Position numbers and translations under genes: made by a program. Shown here one piece after another: positions 16,044 to 24,425 of a DNA stretch of 64,000 bases. The stretch is taken from NCBI RefSeq assembly GCF_030814695.1, contig NZ_JAUSVL010000001.1, positions 2,950,227 through 3,014,226 of the forward strand. Direction: 5' to 3'. Origin of the DNA: Oligosphaera ethanolica. Lineage in GTDB: Bacteria > Verrucomicrobiota > Lentisphaeria > Oligosphaerales > Oligosphaeraceae. Positions within the stretch are counted from its first letter, which is position 1. Each line of letters opens with the position of its first letter. The notes beneath the pieces were generated by a model that was not told the origin of the DNA, did not search any database, and was given only the letters and a program-made list of their open reading frames with translations.

Positions 16044-16613
16044 ATGAAGGAAAGCGAAATTTTGCAGCATTTGGCGGATACTGGCGCGTTGCTGACGGGT
16101 CATTTTCAATTGCGCAGCGGTTTGCACAGCGACCGTTATTTTCAGGCGGCACAGGTGTTGCAGCAGACCGTGATTGCCGCCAAGCTGTGCGCGGCGATGG
16201 CCGATGGCTGGCGCGATGCCGGCGTGGAGACGGTGATATCACCGGCGATCGGGGGCATCATTGTCGGCCAGGAGATTGGTCGCAGCCTGGGCGTGAAGGC
16301 GATTTTTGCGGAGAAGGACGAGCAGTCCAACCTGTTGTTGCGACGCGGCTTCAGCCTCCGCGCTGGTGAGCGCGTGTTGGTTGCCGAGGATGTGATTACC
16401 AAGGGCGGTCGGGTGCAGCAGACGATTGACCTGGTGCGGCAGTTTGGGGCGGTGCCGGTAGGCGTGGCGACGATGGTCGACCGCAGTGACGGCAGCGTTG
16501 ATTTCGGCATACCCCTGAAGAGCCTGATTCGACTGACGCTGGCGACCTACGAGCCAACGGCGTGCCCCATGTGCAAGCAGGGCCTGCCCATTGACAAGCC
16601 GGGCTCGAAATAA
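16044..16613 (+). CDS. pyrE: Orotate phosphoribosyltransferase
   Basis: Catalyses orotate + PRPP to OMP in de novo pyrimidine synthesis, in the cytosol. The 189-residue protein shows LTGHFQLRSGLHSDRYFQAA at the N-terminus, the catalytic-loop region AIFAEKDEQ, and the PRPP-binding motif VLVAEDVITKGG (VVEDVITTGGS type). The last part carries CPMCKQGLPIDKPGSK, a short Cys pair seen in the shorter OPRTase subgroup. ATG 16044 is preferred; an in-frame GTG at 16038 overlaps the AGGCGGAG ribosome-binding site. It precedes secA by 43 bp on the same strand and may be co-transcribed. Confidence 0.95.
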   Translation: MKESEILQHLADTGALLTGHFQLRSGLHSDRYFQAAQVLQQTVIAAKLCAAMADGWRDAGVETVISPAIGGIIVGQEIGRSLGVKAIFAEKDEQSNLLLRRGFSLRAGERVLVAEDVITKGGRVQQTIDLVRQFGAVPVGVATMVDRSDGSVDFGIPLKSLIRLTLATYEPTACPMCKQGLPIDKPGSK

Positions 16614-16656
16614 ATGACTGCCGCGTGTGATAGCGTCCTATCTCAGGAGTTGACAA

Positions 16657-19599
16657 GTGGTAATTGAGTGGATTATGAAGAAGCTTTTCGGCAGCCGCAA
16701 TGCGCGGGTGTTGAAGAGAATGCAGCCGTTGGTTGATCGCATCAACGGCCATTTTGCCTCCTACAGCAGTTTGAGCGACGTCGAGTTGCAGGCCAAGACG
16801 CAGGAATTTCGCGAACGGCTGCAGAAGGGCGAGACGCTGGACGACATTTTGTGCGAGGCCTATGCGGTGGTGAAGGACGCGTGCCGGCGTCTGCTGGGCA
16901 CGAAGGTCGAGGTGACGGGGCATGTGCTGAGTTGGGACATGGTGCCTTTTGACGTGCAGCTGGTCGGCGCCATTGCCTTGCATCAGAACAACATCGCGGA
17001 AATGGCCACCGGTGAAGGCAAGACGTTGGTTGCGGTGATGCCGCTGTATTTGAATGCCCTGTCGGGGCGCAACGTGCAGCTGGTGACGGTCAATGACTAC
17101 CTGGCGCGGCGCGACTCCGACTGGATGGGCCACGTGCTCAAATGGCTGGGCTTGACCGTCGGCTGCATCCAGAACGAAATGACGCCGGCGCAACGCCGCG
17201 AGCAGTACGCCTGCGACGTCACCTACGGCACCAACAGCGAATTCGGTTTTGACTACCTGCGCGACATGGGCATGGCCATGAGCCGTGACGAAATGGTGCA
17301 GCGTGATCACTTCTATGCGATCGTGGACGAAATTGACAGCATCCTTATTGACGAGGCGCGGACGCCACTGATCATTGCCGGGCCGGCGAAGGTCTCCACG
17401 CACATGTTTGACAAGCTCAAGCCGTCGGTATCCACGCTGTTTCGTCAGCAGAGCAAGCTGCTGAACGACCTGATGTCGGAAGCGCGGGACATATTGGCCA
17501 AGGAAGACGCCAGTCCGGAGGAGAAGGACCACGCCTACCTGCTGCTGGCCAAGGTCCAGCTGGGCATGCCCAAGCACAAACAGCTCATGCGCTTGATGGA
17601 AGAGCCGGCTATCCGTAAGGCCCTGGACAAAAAAGACGCTGAAATGCACAGTGACAACAACCGCGGCTTTCTCCAGGAAGTCAAGGAGACGCTCTATTTC
17701 AGCATTGACGAGAAGGGCCAGGAGGCCGAGTTGAGCGAGAAGGGCCGGCAGTTCTTGCGCCCCGGCGAGACCGACGCCTTCGTCATACCGGATTTGCCGA
17801 CGATTTTCAGCGATATCGACAGCGACAACAGCCTGGATGACAATGCCAAGCTGGAGAAGCGCAAGCAGGCGCAAGCCGAGTATGACAACAAAGCCGAGAT
17901 CATCCACAACATCTCGCAGCTGTTGCGGGCTTTCTGTCTGTTTGAGAAGGACGTGCAGTATGTGGTGCAGGACAACAAGGTGATTATCGTTGACGAGTTC
18001 ACCGGCCGGCCGCAGCCGGGGCGGCGTTTCAGCGAGGGCCTGCACCAGGCGTTGGAGGCCAAGGAAGACGTCCAGATTGAGCGTGAGACGCAGACTCTGG
18101 CGTCGATCACCATCCAGAATTACTTCCGCATGTACGACAAGCTTGCGGGTATGACCGGCACAGCCGAGACCGAAGCCAACGAGTTCAAGGCGATTTACAA
18201 TCTTGATGTGGTGGTGGTGCCGACGAATCGTCCCTGCATGCGCAAGGATTCTGACGACCGCATTTACAAGACGCAGCGTGAGAAGTATAAAGCGATCATC
18301 GAAGAGATTGCTGATTGCAACAAGCGCGGCCAGCCGGTGTTGGTGGGTACCATTTCGGTTGAAGTGTCCGAGCTGCTCAGCCGGATGCTGCAGCGCCGGA
18401 ACATCGTGCACAACGTGTTGAATGCCAAGCATCACGAGAGCGAGGCCGAGATCGTCGCCCGGGCGGGCCAGCTTAGTGCGGTGACGATTGCGACGAACAT
18501 GGCCGGCCGCGGTACGGACATCAAGCTGGGCGCGGGCGTAAAAGAGGCCGGCGGTTTGCATGTGATCGGCAGCGAACGGCATGACTCGCGGCGCATTGAC
18601 CGGCAGCTGCGCGGGCGCTGTGCGCGCCAAGGCGATCCAGGGTCGTCGCGCTTCTATATTTCGCTGGAAGACAATTTGATGCGGCTTTTCGGGTCGGATC
18701 GCGTCGCGTCGATCATGGAGAAGATGGGCTTGCAGGAAGGCGAGGAGCTGTCGCATTCGCTGTTGAACCGCTCGATTGAGGGCGCGCAGCGGCGGGTCGA
18801 GCAGCAGCATTTTGCCATCCGGAAGCGCACGCTGGAGTACGACGACGTGATGAACAAGCAGCGGGTGACGATCTACGGCCTGCGCAAGAGCATCCTGCTG
18901 GCGGACGATCCGCGCGAGCTGCTGATGGACTTCATCTACACGGCGATATCCGAGAAGATTGATGAGGCCTATGCGGTGCGGATCAAGAATGAAGCGGTAG
19001 ATTTCAGCGTCGTGCGTGAATGGCTGGCTCGGACCTTCCCCATCGGCTTTGGTGCGGACCTGTTTGACAGCAGTCGCGGGCAGGAAAGTATTGCCAAGGG
19101 CATAATGGCGCGCATTGAGGATGCCTACGCCATCAAAGTTCGCATGGAGAATCCCGACGCCCTGCATTGGTTGGAGCGCTACATCATGTTGAGCGCGATG
19201 GACGGGGTGTACCAGGAGCATCTGTACGCGATGGACGCGCTGCGCCAGGGCGTGCAGCTGCGGTCTTATGGCCAGCGCGACCCGTTGGTGGAGTACAAGC
19301 AGGAGGCCTACGAGATGTTCTCGCGGCTGATGGATACCGTCAAAGACGACATCTGCGCGAACGTGTTCCGTCTGAGCACCATTGCCATCGGCCCGGCAAA
19401 GCCCAAGCCGCAGACGGACATCCAGGAAGTCCACGAGGGCTTCAATCCCTTTGAGGGCGCCGGCAGCGGCGGCGCGACCGAGACGGCTGAGCCGCAGCGT
19501 GCGGCGATTACGGTGCGGCGCGCCCAGCCCAAGGTGGGGCGGAACGACCCCTGCCCATGCGGCAGCGGCAAGAAATACAAGGCCTGCTGCGGTCGCTGA
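16657..19599 (+). CDS. secA: Preprotein translocase ATPase SecA
   Basis: The 980-residue motor drives proteins through SecYEG. Visible signatures are Walker A in [27 protein letters not shown], the DEAD-like [16 protein letters not shown], helicase motif [19 protein letters not shown] and [19 protein letters not shown], and a C-terminal SEC-C zinc motif [15 protein letters not shown] that binds SecB or ribosomes. The start is GTG with AGGAG eight bases upstream. The length exceeds E. coli SecA (901), with an insertion in the first nucleotide-binding region at about 255-350. A strong intrinsic terminator follows at 19634-19671. Confidence 0.98.
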   Translation: MVIEWIMKKLFGSRNARVLKRMQPLVDRINGHFASYSSLSDVELQAKTQEFRERLQKGETLDDILCEAYAVVKDACRRLLGTKVEVTGHVLSWDMVPFDVQLVGAIALHQNNIAEMATGEGKTLVAVMPLYLNALSGRNVQLVTVNDYLARRDSDWMGHVLKWLGLTVGCIQNEMTPAQRREQYACDVTYGTNSEFGFDYLRDMGMAMSRDEMVQRDHFYAIVDEIDSILIDEARTPLIIAGPAKVSTHMFDKLKPSVSTLFRQQSKLLNDLMSEARDILAKEDASPEEKDHAYLLLAKVQLGMPKHKQLMRLMEEPAIRKALDKKDAEMHSDNNRGFLQEVKETLYFSIDEKGQEAELSEKGRQFLRPGETDAFVIPDLPTIFSDIDSDNSLDDNAKLEKRKQAQAEYDNKAEIIHNISQLLRAFCLFEKDVQYVVQDNKVIIVDEFTGRPQPGRRFSEGLHQALEAKEDVQIERETQTLASITIQNYFRMYDKLAGMTGTAETEANEFKAIYNLDVVVVPTNRPCMRKDSDDRIYKTQREKYKAIIEEIADCNKRGQPVLVGTISVEVSELLSRMLQRRNIVHNVLNAKHHESEAEIVARAGQLSAVTIATNMAGRGTDIKLGAGVKEAGGLHVIGSERHDSRRIDRQLRGRCARQGDPGSSRFYISLEDNLMRLFGSDRVASIMEKMGLQEGEELSHSLLNRSIEGAQRRVEQQHFAIRKRTLEYDDVMNKQRVTIYGLRKSILLADDPRELLMDFIYTAISEKIDEAYAVRIKNEAVDFSVVREWLARTFPIGFGADLFDSSRGQESIAKGIMARIEDAYAIKVRMENPDALHWLERYIMLSAMDGVYQEHLYAMDALRQGVQLRSYGQRDPLVEYKQEAYEMFSRLMDTVKDDICANVFRLSTIAIGPAKPKPQTDIQEVHEGFNPFEGAGSGGATETAEPQRAAITVRRAQPKVGRNDPCPCGSGKKYKACCGR

Positions 19600-19633
19600 A
19601 CAGCGGTTGTGGTAAGGTGATGAATTATGTACC

Positions 19634-19671
19634 GGGGGAGGCGCTGTCCAGGCAGCGGCCTCCCCGTTTTT
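19634..19671 (+). terminator. Rho-independent terminator after secA
   Basis: GGGGAGGCGCTG / CAGCGGCCTCCCC form a 12-bp stem with a six-base loop, followed by GTTTTTG. It lies 35 bp past the secA stop and separates it from the FAD oxidoreductase. Confidence 0.85.
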
Positions 19672-19709
19672 GTACCCCAGCAGAACGGTGAAAGAAGGGA
19701 TGATTGGCC

Positions 19710-22625
19710 ATGGACGAGAAGCCCGAGGGCGTCGAGATGAAGTTTGCGCAGGAGCAGCTGACGGTTGCGATCATTGGCGGTGGGCACGCGGCGGTGCGGG
19801 CGGCGGAAGTCGCACGGGAATACGGCCATCGCGTGGTCATCATTGATCGCCATGCGTATCTGGGCGGCAGTCTGGCGGCCTCGCGGCATTGCTGGCTGAA
19901 AAATGGCTCCTGCGAGAGCGACATACCGTTGCCGGAGGGCGCGCTGAAGCGCGAGTTGTACGTTCGGGCGCGCGATGCTGGCGCGACGCCGTTGTTGCAG
20001 ACGGCCTGTGCGGGTGTGATATGTACTGGCATTGCGGTCTGCGGCGTGCTGTTGGTGAGCAAATTCGGGGTCAGGATGCTGCCGGTTGATGCGGTCATTG
20101 ACGCCAGTGAAGACCAGACGGTAACCAACCACCTGCAAGGGCCGTTGGAGAAACGCGATGCATGCGCGGAATTAATCTTCGAGATCGACCAGGCGCAGGC
20201 CTGCACGGAGCGCACGCTGGAACTAAAAACGTGGCCAAACTTGTCTGTGCATCGGACCTTGCGCGAGGGCACGCTGGCGGTGTCGATGTCATTTCGGACG
20301 GATTACTACGCTCAGGACCACACCACGACCGACTTGGCGATGCAGATGCGCCAGGCTGCGGTGCAGGTCTTTGCGGACATGCGTGCGACATACCCATGTT
20401 TTGAGCAGTCGCGCATCTTGAGCTGCGGCGATGTCCGGCTGACCATGATGCGGCGCGAGGCTGCGCTACGGATGAATTTGGAGACGGTGCCGGGCAATGT
20501 CGATTGGGTGCCGACGACGGCCTATATTCGCGAGCTGGAACGCTCGGTTGAGCCGGTGGTGTCGGAGCTGTGCAGTACGCTGGAAAGGCCGATTGTGGCT
20601 AGTGGTATCACCGTCTTCAGCTTTGGCAAGCAGCTTGATTACTGCGACGTGCGTGAGGACTTTGACGAGCAGCTCGGGCTGCGTTTTCTGGCGTGCCGGG
20701 TACGGCCGCCGGAGAGCTTCAAGACATCGGTGTTGGTTGCTGGCGGCGGCACGGGCGGTGGCATGGCTGTGGCGGCTCTGCATGAGGAAGGCACGGACGC
20801 GGTGGTCGTTGATATGAATATGAGTCTTGGCGGGACCTCGACCGTCGGCTTGGTCACGGGCGCCTGGCATGGCTACCAGGATGGCGCCTGGGCCAAGCGC
20901 AACGCTGCCATTCGAGCGCTGGCCGAAAAGGAGCACACGGCCTTCCATTTTGCGGCCGCGCGTTACTGGGACAACATCTTTCTGCAGGACGGCCAGCGCC
21001 AGCGTTTCTATGGCGGCAGCATGGTTTGTGGCGCCTTCCAGGACAAGGGCCGCGTGGAGCACGTCACAATCTACGGCGAGGCCGGCTTCCGGGGGGGCTC
21101 GGCGGAGGTATTCATAGACGCCACGGCTGATGCGGACCTGTGCTATCACGCCGGCATTGCCTACGAACTGGGCGATCCCGACACGGGCTTTGTGCAGAGC
21201 AGCAGCCAGTGGGGCAGCGATCCGTGGACGACAAAGAATTTTCAGCACAAGCACTATTTGGCCGACTTGGACGTTGTCCATCCCGACAGCTATGCGGACT
21301 GCCTGCGGGGGCTGGGCTTGTCTTACCGCGATAACAGCGACTACCACATTGCGGATATGTTCACTCCGCGCGAGTCCCGGCGCGTGGTGGGCGAGTACGG
21401 GCTAAATTTGCGTGACATCGCCTGTCGGCGGCAGTTTAAGGACGTCATTGCCGTGGCGCTCTGTCTTTGCGACAATCACGGTCGCATGAGCGACGATTTG
21501 GTGACGGCTGGGCTGCTGGGCAGCGATTTGTATGACGACAAAGAGATACGCGTGCGCATACCGCTGCGCGCATTCATTCCCAAGGGCGTCAGGAACGTCC
21601 TGGTTGGCGCGAAGGCATTGGCGGGCGAACGGGACGCGACCTGTTTGTGCCGGATGAATCCGGATATCAGCAACGCCGGCTACGCACTGGGAATGGTGGC
21701 GGCCGCCGCCGTGGCCGCCGGCCGCGCGCCCGGCGTGCTGCCGTTGCGGCCCATCCAGGCGAAGTTGCGCGCAAAGAAGGTGCTGCCGGCCTGGGCAGAT
21801 GACGGCGCGCCCGCGTGGACCACGGATTTCGCCTTCAAGCGCCTGCGCGAAAACAGCAGCGACGGCTATTTCCCGGCGATGGTGTTGGCGGACAAGGCCC
21901 TGCTCGATCGCTGCGAACGGCTGCTGCCTGAGGGCGGGCGGGTAGCCGAGCAGGCCGCGATGGCCTTGGCCTGGCATGGCCGGCCAGCCGCGTACGCCGT
22001 TCTGGCGGATATGCTGGCGCGGGAGCTGCCCAAAGACGCCGCGTGGGTGGAGGACAAGGGGGCGGCCGGGTGGACTCTGCGCAGTGTCGCCGGCGAGGAA
22101 TTCAGCAGCAATGAGCGGACCAACTACGGCAAACCGCAGTTGGCGCTGTGTCCGAGCTGGCAGTCCCACGGGCTCATCAACAGCCTGGTGTTTCTGCTGG
22201 CGAAAGCGGGCGATGCCCGCGCCGTGGATCTGTTGCTGCCCATCCTGGAGCGGGCCGATGCCGGCAGCGACGAGCTTTCACGCGGTACGACGCCGTACAG
22301 CCGCCAGCGCCTCGATGTGCATCGTACGTATTTCCATGAACGCCTGTGGGCACTCGCTCAAGCCTGGCGCATTATGCCGGATAAGCGTGCCGTGACCGGG
22401 CTCACTGCGCTGCTGGGCAAGAAATGGCTCGGCGGTTTCACGGTGACGGACGACTGGTGCGACGTGCCGCCCTTCCAGCTCAGCTACCTGGAAGTGATGC
22501 TTGCGGCCGCGCTGGCGGCCTGCGGTGGCGATCTCGGCCGCGAACGACTCGCTGCGTATAGCAAGGACGCGCGGGCAATTTACCGCAATATGGCCCGGCG
22601 ACTGCTGGCCAAGTACGCCGGGTGA
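19710..22625 (+). CDS. Large FAD-dependent oxidoreductase with HEAT-like C-terminus
   Basis: Two nucleotide-binding folds are visible. Near the N-terminus is VAIIGGGHAAVRAAEVAREY with an acidic IID; at about residue 345 is VLVAGGGTGGGMAVAALHEE followed by GGTSTVGLVTGAWHG, the FAD_oxidored (PF12831) type. Residues about 660-670 (LCRMNPDISNAGYALGMVAA) close the FAD site. From about 700 the protein turns into helical, HEAT-like repeats (VAEQAAMALAWHGRPAAYAV, ARAVDLLLPILERADAG). Such proteins are common in Lentisphaerota and Planctomycetes near carbohydrate genes; the substrate is unknown. GAAGGGA sits nine bases before ATG 19710; a TTG at 19704 is too close. No signal peptide is seen. Confidence 0.85.
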   Translation: MDEKPEGVEMKFAQEQLTVAIIGGGHAAVRAAEVAREYGHRVVIIDRHAYLGGSLAASRHCWLKNGSCESDIPLPEGALKRELYVRARDAGATPLLQTACAGVICTGIAVCGVLLVSKFGVRMLPVDAVIDASEDQTVTNHLQGPLEKRDACAELIFEIDQAQACTERTLELKTWPNLSVHRTLREGTLAVSMSFRTDYYAQDHTTTDLAMQMRQAAVQVFADMRATYPCFEQSRILSCGDVRLTMMRREAALRMNLETVPGNVDWVPTTAYIRELERSVEPVVSELCSTLERPIVASGITVFSFGKQLDYCDVREDFDEQLGLRFLACRVRPPESFKTSVLVAGGGTGGGMAVAALHEEGTDAVVVDMNMSLGGTSTVGLVTGAWHGYQDGAWAKRNAAIRALAEKEHTAFHFAAARYWDNIFLQDGQRQRFYGGSMVCGAFQDKGRVEHVTIYGEAGFRGGSAEVFIDATADADLCYHAGIAYELGDPDTGFVQSSSQWGSDPWTTKNFQHKHYLADLDVVHPDSYADCLRGLGLSYRDNSDYHIADMFTPRESRRVVGEYGLNLRDIACRRQFKDVIAVALCLCDNHGRMSDDLVTAGLLGSDLYDDKEIRVRIPLRAFIPKGVRNVLVGAKALAGERDATCLCRMNPDISNAGYALGMVAAAAVAAGRAPGVLPLRPIQAKLRAKKVLPAWADDGAPAWTTDFAFKRLRENSSDGYFPAMVLADKALLDRCERLLPEGGRVAEQAAMALAWHGRPAAYAVLADMLARELPKDAAWVEDKGAAGWTLRSVAGEEFSSNERTNYGKPQLALCPSWQSHGLINSLVFLLAKAGDARAVDLLLPILERADAGSDELSRGTTPYSRQRLDVHRTYFHERLWALAQAWRIMPDKRAVTGLTALLGKKWLGGFTVTDDWCDVPPFQLSYLEVMLAAALAACGGDLGRERLAAYSKDARAIYRNMARRLLAKYAG

Positions 22626-22712
22626 AGGGCGTACTTGCCGGAAGTGTTTCCGGTAATCCCCCACTCATTGATATCGGCTTATTCCTGCGGTCTTTTGTTT
22701 TCAGCGTCAAAG

Positions 22713-22970
22713 ATCAATTACTCCTATGAAACCGATGCTCTTCATTTAACGGTATCCATGGCACTTGTTCAACCAAGCAACCTTTTCTCGTCGTGCATTT
22801 CCGCCGCGAAGCGGCAGAAGCGCTGAAAGCGCGAAACATACCAGCCCAGGGCAAGCGGCGCCGAAGGCGCGCGCCGCCCTGGGTAGCGCGCCCTCTACGC
22901 TCGTGTTCCTCGGCCCCTTTGGCACCAGTCGGCGAAGCTGACTGGAGCCAAAGGGGCAATGGAACTCACT
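22713..22970 (-). repeat. Repeat family R2, copy 2 (inverted)
   Basis: Reverse complement of the 15336-15590 unit, from CTCCTATGAAACCGATGCTC to GGGGCAATGGAACTCACTGG. The long hairpin shows compensating changes (GGCACCAGTC... instead of GGCTCCAGTC...). Confidence 0.8.
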
Positions 22971-23085
22971 GGCTTGCCTGGGGTTGACGTCGGCGGCATG
23001 TCGGGCATCCAATATCAATGACTCCTATGAAACCCGCTGCCGCAAAGGTCGGCGGAAATCAAGGTCGGATGGTTGGGCGGCGGCG

Positions 23086-23143
23086 GGCCGTGGGTTTCCT
23101 GCAAATTGTCCCCGGCGAAGCGCCGGGGTGTACACTGACCGAC
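23086..23143 (-). repeat. Repeat family R6, copy 2 (inverted)
   Basis: Reverse complement of 14994-15048, containing GTGGGTTTCCTGCAAATTGT and CCCCGGCGAAGCGCCGGGG. In this copy the internal hairpin is perfect. Confidence 0.65.
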
Positions 23144-23228
23144 TACCAGCCGGCGGGTAATCGGTCACCCATTGAGAATGGATGCACACCTTGCCTCTCT
23201 GGCGCGGTGGGACGAGACGTGCCAAGCC

Positions 23229-23337
23229 AATGTGGCGCCCTCCAGGCGCAATTCTAACTTGTTATCATACCCCGGGTTGCGGCGCCCTCCGGGCGCCTCA
23301 CCCGGGGCTATGCATGGTACGGCCCTCCGGGCCGAAC
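23229..23337. repeat. Repeat family R1, copy 4
   Basis: Same 110-bp palindromic unit as 291-400, with a few substitutions (CTCCAGGCGC, GGTACGGCCC). Confidence 0.85.
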
Positions 23338-23385
23338 TTGGCCGACCTGACGACGTGACTTGTCCGATCCGAGCCGAAAGTCACC

Positions 23386-23449
23386 ATCATTCAATGGTTA
23401 TGTTTTTGCGCCGTAGGCGCTTAACTATGCTTAACCCCAGGCTTTAGCC
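23386..23449 (-). repeat. Repeat family R7, left half of interrupted copy
   Basis: Matches the reverse complement of 15660-15700 and stops at GGCTTTAGCC (23440-23449). The remainder of R7 resumes at 24181, again from GGCTTTAGCC, so a 731-bp element was inserted here. Confidence 0.75.
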
Positions 23450-23616
23450 CATGAGCGTTAAGTAGTTTCCAGAAGTCTTAATGTTGCCTTCCAAAATTCT
23501 GATTTTTTGTTAATGTGCGAAATCTTGTGATGAACACTTGTAGTTGCCAACCAATGATTCCAGGTGTAAATAAGAACTATTCTCTTCTTATGGAGAAAAC
23601 TTTTTACACTAACCTG

Positions 23617-23871
23617 CTCCCATGAAACCGATGCTCTTCACTTTACGGTATCCATGGCACTTGTTCAGCCAGACAGCCTTTTCTCGTCGCGCATTTCCGC
23701 CGCGAAGCGGCAGAAGCGCTGAAAGCGCGACGCATACCAGCCCAGGGCAAGCGGCGCCGAAGGCGCGCGCCGCCCTGGGTGGCGCGCCATATTGGTCCGT
23801 GTTCCTCGGCCTCTTTGGCCCCAGTCGGCGCAGCTGACTGGGGCCAAAGAGGCAATGGAACTCATTGATTG
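23617..23871 (-). repeat. Repeat family R2, copy 3 (inside the 731-bp element)
   Basis: An inverted R2 unit from CCCATGAAACCGATGCTCTT to GAGGCAATGGAACTCATTGA, carried as cargo by the element at 23450-24180. Confidence 0.8.
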
Positions 23872-23938
23872 CTGCTGCGGGCACGTTTGCGTGTGGCTGT
23901 TTGGAGGTCGGCTAAGGTCATATCCCAGGCGACGGTGC

Positions 23939-24056
23939 GGGCGGGACGCCCGCACCACGGCCGGGAGACGGGCGCACGACGTACATGCCTTTTTCAGGAA
24001 CCTCCGCAACGGAGGGGCGGGACGCCCGCACCACGGCCGGGAGACGGGCGCACGAC
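23939..24056. repeat. Pair of 42-bp GC repeats
   Basis: GCGGGACGCCCGCACCACGG plus GGGAGACGGGCGCACGAC occurs at 23939-23980 and 24015-24056, separated by 34 bp. Each contains a GGGCGGGACGCCCGC hairpin. Both lie inside the 731-bp element. Confidence 0.7.
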
Positions 24057-24180
24057 GCATACCAGCCCAGGGATAGAGCCCACGGCGCAGACAAAGGGTT
24101 CGGAACTACTGTGTCAAGTCTCTCTTTCTATCACAAGATTTCGCACATTACCAAAAAAAATGAACTGCTTAACGCTTATG

Positions 24181-24245
24181 GGCTTTAGCCTGGGGACGCA
24201 GCCTGCCAACAGACAGTGCCTCGTAGAGGCACTACAGTTTTGATT
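24181..24245 (-). repeat. Repeat family R7, right half of interrupted copy
   Basis: Continues R7 from the duplicated GGCTTTAGCC: CTGGGGACGCAGCCTGCC, then GTGCCTCGTAGAGGCACTAC, as in the reverse complement of 15600-15660. The stretch 24246-24425 is the leader of the next gene, with no other feature seen. Confidence 0.75.
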
Positions 24246-24425
24246 ATCAATGGCTGGTCGATTCAGCACCCGCGGCCTTTATGGCGGCGTGGGCGATGGC
24301 CAAACACGCTGGGCGGGGTATACTTATGCGGAGCGGGCTCAGTGCCTGCCTGCCACCGCTGCGCTGGTCGTGTCGAGCTGCCGGCGGCGAAATGCGAGAA
24401 TCATGCCAACACTGAGGTGCAGACG

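Larger units (their letters stand above)
23450..24180. mobile_element. 731-bp non-autonomous transposable element with 10-bp TSD
   Basis: The left end reads CATGAGCGTTAAGTAGTT and the reverse complement of the right end reads CATAAGCGTTAAGCAGTT. A second inverted pair, GTTAATGTGCGAAATCTTGT on the left and GGTAATGTGCGAAATCTTGT on the right strand, lies further in. GGCTTTAGCC is duplicated exactly on both sides (23440-23449, 24181-24190), inside R7. No transposase is present. The 10-bp duplication and CAT-starting ends fit IS4-superfamily (IS231-type) transposition, but the family is inferred. The interior carries a complete R2 unit and a short GC repeat. Confidence 0.8.

Noticed and set aside
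16396..19434. 1012-codon open frame antisense to secA
   Set aside because: It mirrors the GC-rich codon use of secA, has no ribosome-binding site and encodes a His/Arg/Gln-rich sequence with no domain; it is a shadow frame.
24216..24425. N-terminal extension of the GH42-like enzyme
   Set aside because: The extra 70 residues translate R7 repeat and leader DNA; a ribosome-binding site precedes ATG 24426.
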